Source: Gnetum montanum
Lineage: Eukaryota > Streptophyta > Gnetopsida > Gnetales > Gnetaceae
Reading direction: 5' to 3'
Assembly: GCA_015680685.1 (NCBI GenBank)
Contig: MNCI01033500.1
Span: 271,746-318,668, forward strand
DNA length: 46,923 nucleotides
Positions within the stretch are counted from its first letter, which is position 1. Each line of letters starts with the position of its first letter. Positions 10,936 through 19,519 of this stretch are shown here, one piece after another. Under the pieces are notes generated by a model. The model was not told the DNA's origin. It saw nothing but the letters and a program-made list of their open reading frames with translations, and did no database searches. The position numbers were made by a program, and so were the translations under genes.

Positions 10936-11585
10936 AAAGGCTATTGTAATTGATCCTTGTGTAGGATGAAGCTTTATCCAAAAGCAAAAGGATGGAGGAG
11001 GACTGTCATGAGATGAAGCATATCTAGATGATGATTGACTAGCTCGATGCTGATAAGTTTTGGAAATAACTTATTACCAATGCCTACTACTCAAAAGAAT
11101 ATGGTGCATCATCACTCCTAAATCATTTGAAGAGTATTTCATAAGACTTCTGTTACACAAATGCATCTGGTGCTAGTTGCTTAATGTGGGGGATGAGCTT
11201 TGCCTAGGCATGTGCTAGTGCTCTAGCTAGTTCTTCTAAATTTGATGCATTTCTTCAATCATATGCCTACTATAGTAGAGTGTTTAGCAAGTTCTAGATC
11301 TCCTTCAATTTTTGTCCAATGTGGAGTCTCAATATCCTCTAACAGAAAATAACTTAGAGGAGTAGGAATACCTACGTAATCCATTCACTAACAAAGGTAA
11401 GAAAGATTTCTCCTAATTTTTCTCATTTTCTTAAAAATGAAGTGTAAGGCCTTCTTTAAGAAAGATCTTACCCAAGAACTAATGGACTTGGATCATATAC
11501 GTTAAGTTGCTGCTTGTGATGGTGAAGATTTATTTGATGCCTACCTCCTACACATTTGAGATGATGACAGAGTTGTGAATTCTAC

Positions 11586-12427
11586 TCAAGTTGTATTCTT
11601 CTTTTTAGAGTACTCAGTAAGACTTATTTTCCCTTTCAGAATAGGAAGATCTAGAATGGGAATACCCACCAGGCATATAAGCACACTGATGAGAAGATGG
11701 TGTTCATAGATGCACTCGTAGGTATACATGACTAACATATCCTTGTAAATAGTATGCTCCAAATCTAATGGTTTTCTTGACAATAAGAAATATAGCACAA
11801 ATGCTTGTGATGGTAGCAAATAGTTGTAACTTCCTCCATTGACTATGATGTTATACATCAAAATGAGAGAAAGGATAGAGACGTCTTAAGATATCTGATG
11901 TTGATATGCTTTTCCATGTCTAAGAGAAATTGAACTACAAAAAATTGCATCATAAAACTCATCATATGTGACATGAATGATACCATCAGTGAAAATACCA
12001 TCCAAAGCATGAACTACAATGCTATGAACATCAACACTAGAAACCCCAAGTAAATCATTGATAACTTGTGAAGATACTTTGATAATGACTTCCCAAACCA
12101 TAGAAGTGAAAGCCACAATAGATGCATTGATAATAATAATGTCATTGAAAAACTCATGCACTAACACTTTAGAAATATGCATAGTCATAGAAAAGATCGT
12201 TGTCCATCTAAGGTTCTCAAAATATAACAGAGAGATTGCATGACACTAATAGAAGTTCAGATTGCATTCAACTACAATGGAAATAGAGAGATTATTCTCA
12301 AACCTATTCTAAGCATTTGTGGAATAGAATTGAGGCTTACATAAGCTAGATTTTCTTGTTGATGCTCTTTTACTACCTTGGATTTTTGTGGAGGAAACCT
12401 TGAAGTTTCTATCTTCTTGTGAGCCAT
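11586..12427 (-). pseudogene. Decayed ORF2/env-position gene of a minus-strand retroelement
   Basis: A minus-strand ATG at 12427 starts MAHKKIETSRFPPQKSK. After frameshifts the body reads FENLRWTTIF, then LVHEFFNDIIII, IIKVSSQVINDLLGVSS (11886-12188), and further on NIIVNGGSYNYLLP, FVLYFLLSRKPLDLEHTIY and PILDLP (11586-11861). This order, an E-F-[FY]-N segment, an I-N-x-L-L-G-V segment, an LP segment and an LLY-x-LL-x-x-KP-[IL]-[DN]-L segment, is what I know of the putative plant transposon protein domain (PF20167). The Sirevirus-like polypurine tract about 0.8 kb downstream suggests an env-position ORF. It has at least three breaks. About 0.8 kb below 11586 is probably its decayed C-terminal part but is not readable as one frame. 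Confidence 0.5.
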
Positions 12428-12539
12428 GGAAACAAAGCCAAATAGAATGCTGCTATAGCTAGAAGGAATCCTTGTTTGACTAAGGTAAAATTTCTTTGGC
12501 TTGAAATGAGATGGGAAAAGTAAAAATGAATGGTAGCTT

Positions 12540-12720
12540 TATATAAGAAGATGTCTTCTAGAGGGTTTGCAGTTCACATGAGATGTCTTGAAGGAAAGTG
12601 AGATGTTTTGCCTGAATTGTGTTAAAAATAGTTAAGACATCTTACCCTCAGTTGGGAAATCTTCACTAAGACATATTGATAGAGATGTCTCTCTAAAATA
12701 GTGAGATTTCTTATCTAGAT
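12540..12720. repeat. Cluster of GACATCTT / AAGATGTC motifs (copy 1)
   Basis: Several copies of AAGACATCTT and its complement AAGATGTCTT, exact or with one or two changes, occur in about 180 bp just upstream, in the minus direction, of the gene starting at 12427. Similar clusters lie at 21060-21285 and 28501-28625. Confidence 0.6.
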
Positions 12721-12927
12721 AATAATATTTTCCTTAGGGAATTTTAGACACATAGTATGGACTAAAAATGTGAAACACTAGAGGGTCTTGAACGATGCTA
12801 CCAAGGATGATTAAGGTATTATAAGAAAATCAAAAAATATGAGACATACCTTACTTATACTTTATTTAAGTTATAAATAATAAAATACATACAAGTAATA
12901 CAAGTTAAGAAGTCATACTCACCAATA

Positions 12928-13655
12928 NNNNNNNNNNNNNNNNNNNNNNNNNNNNNNNNNNNNNNNNNNNNNNNNNNNNNNNNNNNNNNNNNNNNNNNNN
13001 NNNNNNNNNNNNNNNNNNNNNNNNNNNNNNNNNNNNNNNNNNNNNNNNNNNNNNNNNNNNNNNNNNNNNNNNNNNNNNNNNNNNNNNNNNNNNNNNNNNN
13101 NNNNNNNNNNNNNNNNNNNNNNNNNNNNNNNNNNNNNNNNNNNNNNNNNNNNNNNNNNNNNNNNNNNNNNNNNNNNNNNNNNNNNNNNNNNNNNNNNNNN
13201 NNNNNNNNNNNNNNNNNNNNNNNNNNNNNNNNNNNNNNNNNNNNNNNNNNNNNNNNNNNNNNNNNNNNNNNNNNNNNNNNNNNNNNNNNNNNNNNNNNNN
13301 NNNNNNNNNNNNNNNNNNNNNNNNNNNNNNNNNNNNNNNNNNNNNNNNNNNNNNNNNNNNNNNNNNNNNNNNNNNNNNNNNNNNNNNNNNNNNNNNNNNN
13401 NNNNNNNNNNNNNNNNNNNNNNNNNNNNNNNNNNNNNNNNNNNNNNNNNNNNNNNNNNNNNNNNNNNNNNNNNNNNNNNNNNNNNNNNNNNNNNNNNNNN
13501 NNNNNNNNNNNNNNNNNNNNNNNNNNNNNNNNNNNNNNNNNNNNNNNNNNNNNNNNNNNNNNNNNNNNNNNNNNNNNNNNNNNNNNNNNNNNNNNNNNNN
13601 NNNNNNNNNNNNNNNNNNNNNNNNNNNNNNNNNNNNNNNNNNNNNNNNNNNNNNN
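12928..13655. other. Assembly gap (728 N)
   Basis: A continuous run of N. By comparison with elements 2 and 3 it should contain most of the 3' LTR of element 2 (about 1 kb expected) and the junction with the DNA to its left. Confidence 0.99.
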
Positions 13656-13687
13656 GATATCATAACCAACAAATTCATGACTCATCA
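13656..13687 (-). repeat. 3' LTR end of element 2 (rest in gap)
   Basis: The 32 bases after the gap match the end of the 5' LTR (19115-19146) with only a few differences, and finish CTCATCA directly before the polypurine tract. Confidence 0.85.
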
Positions 13688-13701
13688 TACCCCCACGACT
13701 G
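13688..13701 (-). promoter_or_regulatory. Polypurine tract of element 2
   Basis: Minus strand CAGTCGTGGGGGTA immediately before the 3' LTR; the same sequence with one change stands before the element 3 LTR (33872-33885). Confidence 0.75.
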
Positions 13702-13855
13702 AATGAAAACTCATCCTTGAGTTACAGAGAGAACAAGCTGCATTGATTACACAGTGGATAGGTATGGGATTATTGATTGACTAGAATGGATTCATGTCAC
13801 AGTGTGGGAAGAAAACACAACACACAAAATATATAAAACTACAAAAATTTGGAAC

Positions 13856-14452
13856 TCATATAGTTCCTGGTGGTGGTGACTCCTCCATAGGTTTCTTTCC
13901 CTTTTCTTGCACTCCAGGTCTTGGGATTTGATGGTGTTGAAGTATGGCTTGGAGTTTCTCCTCTTGTAAGGCCTTGAGTGCCTTGGCGTGCATGTAAGTT
14001 TGCACTTGTGCCATAGAGGTAGCCCAGTCAGCCTTCTCTTTTTCTTCCACCACCCTTTTATTCTCTGTCAACAGTTTATTAAGTTGCTTAGTTCTGAAAG
14101 TGTCTAGCTAGTTTTGAGCAACCTTGGGCCCTATATTCGGAAGGTTTAATACTTCAAGAATGGCTTGAATAGAGAAGTCAATAGTCACACCACAATTGTT
14201 AACCATGGTGCCTTCTTCTTTATTGTGCCAAAATTGGTATATTTCCCCTAAGTACCAGGCACCACTTTCAGAGAGGGTATCTCTTGCTTCTACCTGCCCG
14301 GACCATATGGTAGGAGGATCTTCTTGATGAATACTGAATGATTGTTCCTCCTATTCTACATGCTATCTGGTAGGATCTTGTCTTCCACCTCTCTAAGATC
14401 GTTTGATTGCACCTTGAGTAGGACCTTCCTATTGTCCACGTTTCGGGACCAT
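13856..14452 (-). pseudogene. ORF2 of element 2, internally deleted (199 codons)
   Basis: From the ATG at 14452 (MVPKRGQ) a single frame runs 199 codons to the TGA at 13856 with a handful of stops, mostly TAG. The head reads WYLGEIYQFWHNKEEGT, then VTIDFSIQAILEVLNLP, the same segments as in element 3 ORF2. After a stop the frame continues straight into the tail, QLNKLLTENKRVVEEKEKA and KALKALQEEKLQAIL, a Lys/Glu-rich coiled coil, and ends KGKKPMEESPPPGTI. Element 3 has about 2.2 kb more between head and tail, so element 2 carries one or more large deletions that kept the frame. The last 71 codons (13856-14071) are open. The head resembles the putative plant transposon protein domain; its function is unknown. 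Confidence 0.65.
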
Positions 14453-14481
14453 CTGCAATCACACGGGACCAATTGTTAGTA
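14453..14481 (-). promoter_or_regulatory. Branch point plus 3' splice site before ORF2 (element 2)
   Basis: Minus strand TACTAAC (14481-14475) followed 19 bases later by GCAG, whose G is at 14453, directly abutting the ORF2 ATG. Element 3 keeps TACTAAT (36893-36887) and a TATAG end at 36865, again abutting the ATG. This is a textbook branch-point to acceptor arrangement; use in splicing is inference. Confidence 0.4.
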
Positions 14482-15718
14482 AGGTTGTTACCAAAGTTTG
14501 GTTATACCTTACTGCTTACCTTAATAGATTTACTTTATTTTCATGTGATGTTAATTATTGGAAGAACGTGTCCCCGAAAGATTATAGTGTTGAGTCCTCT
14601 TTGCTTAGGTGGTTTCCAAATTTAATTTTTCTGGTATAGCTAAGGGGGTGAAATTGTTTTTCACACATTCTATTCTTAATTTTAGAACTAATTACCCTTA
14701 AAGATGTCCTTTGGATGATGATGAATTTCAAAAAATTTATGCACTATTCAACATGTGCCCCCTCCCCCATGACTAAGCTGAACACTTTGGGTTCAAGTAG
14801 GTTCAAACAAATTGGAGTATCAACGAGAGAGTTATGGATATGAAAGAAAGGGATGCACAATCACAAGTCATAGAGAGAAATTTGAAAAACTTCCCCTGTG
14901 CGAACAGTTGCAAATAATGTTGATTAGCACAGGGGGGTCATGTATATATATATTTTTATTGAAGTTAGGGCACTTAGAGAATGTACCAAATTTTTAATAT
15001 TTCTTTGAAATTAAACAATGTAAACTAAGGAAATATGGACAATTATTAAAGGGTTCTAGGGTAATTCAACTAGTTCTGAAGGCACGAAAATTATGATGGT
15101 GTGTTTATCAATAAAGACCTCGGATGGGAGAAAAAGGCTATCTGATGGTTCATAGGAAAATTGATTTGGAGGGATAGTAATAAGGGAAAGAATATCATGA
15201 ACAATACATTGAGGGTAATAAATGGTGTGTGTGAGCTATGTTATAAGTGAAGATTACAAAAAATTACACAAGTGGGTCCTCCCCACAGCAGGTTTCAACC
15301 TATAATGCCCTTGTGTAACCACACTTAAAGTGTTCGTGGGCACTAGAAGGGTTAAATGTAATCTGCACTAACTCCACAAAACACACACATGTAAATATCA
15401 CGGGAATGAGATGAAAATTCTATGCTACACGAGACACGAGCTACAATTACATGAATAGTGAGATGAGACGAAGTAGAGAAGGGATCGTAGAAATTGGGAC
15501 ATGAGGTAATTGACCCATGGCATAGTGAATCTTGCATGTAAAGCATGATTAATGTGTCATTGACCCATCATTCCAAGATCAGGACCAAGTCCATCCTTCA
15601 ATCAGTGGCATCGCATCATTTCATCCAATGGTGAAAAAATATAAAAGTACCATAACAACAAGGCGTACGATCACTTGGCGTTTAGTACAAGGGAGGAGTC
15701 GTTTTTGTTTTATGGCAC
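14482..15718 (-). other. Middle region of element 2, shared with element 3
   Basis: This part aligns with 36895-38220 of element 3 throughout, with scattered changes. A minus-strand ORF of 64 codons (15352-15546) corresponds to the first part of the 125-codon ORF at 37604-37981 of element 3, but frameshifts break it here. I recognise no domain. Confidence 0.45.
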
Positions 15719-16014
15719 TTATTTTTCTTTTCTCTCTTCTTTTTTTTTCACTTTACTGAATCCAGAGAAGCTGCCAACCTTTAGGCATGGGTGCATGTCT
15801 TTCCAGTGGGACCCCCTAGAATAGCGTTTGATTTTCGAGTGCCCTTTTTGATTACTCTTACTCCCATTTTTCATTAGATCTACAAGGATCTTAGTACAAC
15901 CATATTGCATGATAACTCCTACAGGCATCACCAAAGAGAATCCACAAGTCCCCTTGATTTCACACCCTAATCATTCCCTCTTGGTCCATCCTTCTTCATT
16001 ATAGGTACAATAAC
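15719..16014 (-). pseudogene. Middle ORF of element 2, unidentified, conserved with element 3
   Basis: The minus-strand frame from about 16014 reads NEEGWTKRE, a stop, LGCEIKGTCGFSLVMPVGV, then YGCTKILVDLMKNGSKSNQK, and continues open to the stop at 15719. Element 3 (38296-38481) has NEEEWTEREWLGCDIKG and GCTKILVDLIKNGSKSNQK in the same place. Several cysteines are conserved. I do not recognise the family. It sits between gag and ORF2, where pol would be in an autonomous element, and lies just downstream of a TATA-like sequence at 16073-16087. Confidence 0.45.
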
Positions 16015-16072
16015 ACAAAATTAATTTTAAGTGTTAGAAATTTCAAGAATATCACTGTTCCCTCGAACAGAA

Positions 16073-16087
16073 CCTCTTTATTTATAG
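16073..16087 (-). promoter_or_regulatory. Internal TATA-like core in element 2
   Basis: Minus strand CTATAAATAAAGAGG, nearly identical to the LTR core promoter CTATAAATAAGAGG at 18926-18939. It lies after gag and about 60 bases before the middle ORF. Element 3 has a weaker CTATTAATAAGGGG near 38538. Promoter activity is inference. Confidence 0.35.
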
Positions 16088-16204
16088 AGTGGATGAGTGG
16101 GTGTAATGGGCTCACTGCTCCAAATAATTGATTACTCATGACTTAATAACATAAAACACACCTCAACCAATGATCCACATGAGTGTTTTATTCGCAGATG
16201 AGAT

Positions 16205-16335
16205 TACTTACACAAACGGAAAAAGACAAACACACAAACACACAAAAAGATAAAAAGATAAAGAGATAAAAAAAAAGTTAAAAAATGAAAAACTGGAAAA
16301 CAAAAAGTTGTAAAATTAAAGAAAATGAAAAATAT
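16205..16335. repeat. A-rich low-complexity tract after gag (element 2)
   Basis: Plus-strand A-rich run of CACAAAAAGATAAAAAG type, i.e. T-rich in the sense of the element, directly downstream of the gag stop. The same tract occurs at 38665-38765 in element 3. Confidence 0.8.
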
Positions 16336-16762
16336 TTATTAATCCTACTTGCTATTGAAATGGGGGATATCCCCCATAACTAAACGGTTGATTATGACAA
16401 GGATTACTAAATGGGAAATAAGGATCCTTGCATATTGGAAGTATTGAAATCCATCCATACTTATCCCCTTGGATTTCACACACTTCATAATAAGCATAGT
16501 GGGGCACTTTATATGATGTAGTTCCCAGATAATGAGTTGACCCACTATGATATTTAGGACCATTAGATGGTATGCAAGGATTAGGATGATGCCTCCCATG
16601 GTTGTGTTCATTGGGCCGTATGGTTGTTGGAGTGTAAGTTGGTGGCCCTGTTGAAGTTACATGAGGTGTTGGGTTCGAAGGTAAGGGTGCACCACATTGG
16701 TGGACTTGTGCTGGGTTGGAAGATGCAGTGGCCTCAAAATTGTGTTGTCCCTTCCTACAACC

Positions 16763-16851
16763 CTGTTTAAAGAAAGGACGCCTTTGATGTTGAGGAGGCT
16801 CTTCACNCTGTTTAAAGAAAGGACGCCTTTGATGTTGAGGAGGCTCTTCAC
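16763..16851. other. 44-bp perfect duplication around a single N
   Basis: 16763-16806 and 16808-16851 are identical and separated by one N at 16807. This looks like two contig ends that overlap but were joined without merging. Element 3 has only one copy at the equivalent place. Confidence 0.85.
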
Positions 16852-17860
16852 TGCTGTTAGTAGCAGTAGCACAAGTGTTTTTCATGGGTTGCGTTGGTAC
16901 AAACACCTTAGGAATAGTTGGTGGCACTGTGGAAGGAGGGAAAGGATAAGAATGCTGAAAGTTAGGAGGAATGTAAGGTGCACAAGGTGGTGGTTGTGTT
17001 GGAGGTATGGGCAGATAGTATTGTGGAGAATGGTATTGTGGTGAGATAGAGTATGTTGGCCCAGTTGAAGAAACAGGGTGTTGAACATGATAAGCATTTG
17101 GATTCGGATAATATGAAGGGTGCCTCCAGTCTAAGGGTGGATTCCCCCACGATTGGGATTGTTGCCACTGTGATCGAACACAATATCTCTGTACGAACTC
17201 TGGATGTAATGTGTTTCCCCAATGCTCATGTAGATGTAACAAGATTGGGCATTAGTCCTTGGGGTGATCGTACAGGCATATGTTGCATTCGTATGTATGA
17301 TTGGCAGTTAAGCACTTATTCCCTTTATTCTTTCTTTCTGAATGTCTATGATTTCGCCCTGCTTCTTGGGTTGTCAAAACTCTATCTCCAATGGTATTGA
17401 TATATTCTCCACACTTTTGATTCATCCATTCCAACATCTTATTAATCTTTGCCTCAGCTTCTTCTAATGATTGTTGTATTGGAAAAGATGATGTTTCCAC
17501 CTTGATATTTTTTGATCTCTCCTTGTTATGATCATGGACCTTTGTTAAGTTGAAATTTTGGTCCTGTTGATGTTTTTCAACACCATCCCATGTAGCTATT
17601 TCTCCTTCTTCTTTTGCTACTCGCTTAATAAGCTCTTGCATTTGATGGGTTCGTAGGTTGTATAGTTGACCTCGGGCATACATTCCTAAGGTCTCTCTTG
17701 TTTCATTACATAGCCCATCAATGATATGGTACATTAGCCTTTCCTCGGAAAACCCGTGGCCTGGACAGTTGTTTAACAGTGCGTAATATCTTTCTAAGGC
17801 CATGTCCAAGGGTTCATGTTTTGCTTGTTTCCACTCTTGGATTTGTTTCCTCAAGGCTGA

Positions 17861-17861
17861 N
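17861..17861. other. Single-N join replacing about 350 bp of gag
   Basis: Left of the N the sequence matches element 3 at 40243; right of it, it matches element 3 from about 40588. The intervening gag N-terminal core of about 345 bp is absent here, most likely lost in assembly. Confidence 0.75.
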
Positions 17862-18126
17862 GTTCATCATCATCAGGTAAGTTATGCTTTCATGTGTTGC
17901 GATGACATTGTTTTTGTTCATTCTTATAAGAAACTCCCAATAGTTCGTTGGTTCTCCAATGAACTTCTTCACTAAGTGTGGCGTTATTATCATCTTGTGG
18001 GAGAGGCATTTTTGTGTGTGAATTTAGGCGTGACTTTTAATAATTATTTCTTCTTTCTAAGAGATGTATTGTTAAGTTCTTTACAATGACCTTGAATGGT
18101 ATAACTAATCTAGATAACTAGCATCA

Positions 18127-18144
18127 TCCCCTACAATAGCGCCA
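18127..18144 (-). promoter_or_regulatory. Primer-binding site, tRNA-Asp type, element 2
   Basis: Minus strand TGGCGCTATTGTAGGGGA, 14 of 18 matches to the tRNA-Asp complement, one base from the LTR. Confidence 0.8.
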
Positions 18145-18925
18145 ATGATGAGTGGCGAGGTACCCCTACACTCAACCATATGAAACGAGTGTCACACGCG
18201 TGATCTAGTCGAACTCCGTAGATGGACTAGTTGTGGTACCTAGATAGTTAGCCTTAGGTCCCAGTTCGCTATCTTCCCACTTGGACTAATATTACATTTG
18301 TCATGTATGGTTTAGTCCAGATGAGGTGTATGATGTGTTCCTAATCTATGCTACTCCTGAAGGCAATGGAAAATAATATTAACTAAGCTAAGCTAGGAGG
18401 GAAAGGGTAAGAAAATCTAATCTAGCCTAAGTGCGACGAGCAACTGATTCCTTGATCAACCGTACACATCTTGGACTTCATGCACGACTACCACTGGGAC
18501 TACCAAGCGTAGGTCCTAGGTACGCCTCTAGGATTACCAAGCGCAGATCCCAAATAAGCCACTAGGTTACTGAGCGTAGACCCTAGCTACACCACTGAGC
18601 TACCAAGCAGTCACACTTAAATGCTCGTAATCAAGTCATACTCGTTCCACGTTCTAGGAGTTTAAGGGTGAGAGAGAGAAAATAGTAAATAACATTTAAA
18701 TAAATAAACAAAAAATAAATAACAAAGTGAATGCTACAATGATGAAGTAATCTAGATCTTTATTGCTGGTCATGTGTATGTCCAAATACGGCACACTCGA
18801 ATAAAGACACTGTACAATTACATTCACCACACTGTGGGTAGACACGGGAAAAAATCTAACTCTGGAGGGATCAAACTGCCAGAGCTTCACTATAGAACTA
18901 AACTATATCAAACAAGGGAGAGCCG

Positions 18926-18939
18926 CCTCTTATTTATAG
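18926..18939 (-). promoter_or_regulatory. LTR core promoter (TATA box) of element 2
   Basis: Minus strand CTATAAATAAGAGG. Counterparts: 1980-1993 in element 1, and TATTTATAG-type sequences at 33736-33747 and 41641-41652 in element 3. Confidence 0.6.
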
Positions 18940-18970
18940 ATATGGTGGTGCACTGCGACATTGCATACGT

Positions 18971-19120
18971 GATATCGCAAGGGAACACACAATATCACGT
19001 ACGTGATATCGCGGGGGATGCGATATTGCATCGGCTGTGATATCATGTACTCAATATCGTGGCCCATGCGATATCACGGTTACTGATACAATAGGGCTAT
19101 GATATCATGGCTACGATATC
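18971..19120. repeat. Periodic GATATC array in the LTR of element 2
   Basis: GATATC or a one-base variant begins at 18971, 18991, 19005, 19022, 19039, 19053, 19070, 19085, 19101 and 19115: ten sites with intervals of 14-20, mean about 16 bp. Several extend to the longer palindrome CGTGATATCACG. The array sits just upstream of the TATA box in the sense of the element, the position of an enhancer. Element 3 has six to seven sites per LTR, element 1 one. Confidence 0.85.
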
Positions 19121-19146
19121 ACAGCCAACAAATTCATGAATCATCA

Positions 19147-19519
19147 CTTATCTTGCTTTCTCTAGGATGTTGCTTGCTTAAGTATGTTTATAATAAGATC
19201 CTCTGTATAGTTCCTCCCTTGTTTTTATTGGATGTCCGCATCTCTTGGTACCAAGATGCTTGTTTATATTTTTTTCCTCATTAATATTAGTTGTTCTATG
19301 ATTGAGTTTTGTATCTCCATTGTCATAGTGAAGTGAAATATATTTAGTCATTTTGTTCCTAGGCTTTTTAGGTCTCCAAACCTATATAGCCTAAAAGACA
19401 TGCTTTCTGCACTTCTTTTGAGAAGACAGAGTGGTTAAATTATAATATCTTAACCATATGTAATAATGTGATTGTATATGTCCAAAATTTTCATAGTAAT
19501 GACAAATATTTTTTCTTGT
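19147..19519. other. Between element 2 and copia gag relic
   Basis: Probably decayed downstream sequence of the minus-strand copia element (a WRPKKPRNK-like reading near 19360), but there is no frame good enough to call. Confidence 0.3.

Larger units (their letters stand above)
16352..18009 (-). pseudogene. gag: Gag of element 2 (Athila/Tat-type), broken
   Basis: From the ATG at 18009 (MPLPQDDNN) the N-terminus is short and interrupted by the N at 17861. The clean stretch 17854-17252 holds the end of the retrotransposon gag core: LDMALERYYALLNNCPGHGF, then HIIDGLCNETRETL and ELIKRVAKEEGE, which I know from Athila-type Gag. It is followed by a zinc knuckle CNICLYDHPKD-stop-C with the C-x2-C-x3-H-x4-C spacing usual for that lineage; the stop at 17252 falls inside the knuckle. 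The same frame then continues 297 codons (17242-16352) as a Pro, Tyr, His and Gln-rich tail ending PFSYGGYPPFQ. No protease follows. With one in-frame stop this is the best preserved gag in the window. A 44-bp duplication around the N at 16807 adds 15 artefactual residues. Confidence 0.75.
13656..19146 (-). mobile_element. Element 2: pol-less Athila-like LTR retrotransposon
   Basis: Minus-strand element with 5' LTR 18146-19146, primer site 18127-18144, gag 16352-18009, a middle ORF near 15719-16014, ORF2 13856-14452, polypurine tract 13688-13701 and the last 32 bases of the 3' LTR (13656-13687), the rest lying in the gap. The interior between PBS and PPT is only 4.4 kb and has no protease, RT, RNase H or integrase. 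Compared with element 3 it lacks about 2.2 kb of ORF2 and about 350 bp of gag (the latter at a single-N join). The minimum extent is given; the true left end is inside the gap. Confidence 0.8.
18146..19146 (-). repeat. 5' LTR of element 2
   Basis: 1001 bp, plus-strand ends TGATGAGTGG...GAATCATCA. It contains the core promoter (minus CTATAAATAAGAGG, 18926-18939) and, upstream of it in the minus sense, the periodic GATATC array (18971-19120). The outer edge at 19146 is followed by CTTATC; the matching target-site copy would lie in the gap. Confidence 0.85.

Noticed and set aside
12855-13688. Two long minus-strand reading frames across the N run
   Set aside because: They consist almost wholly of undefined codons over the gap; only a few real codons lie at each end.
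16697-17400. Plus-strand frames of 115 codons opposite the element 2 gag
   Set aside because: They are antisense to the supported gag frame and match no domain; their length follows from the biased composition of the gag tail.
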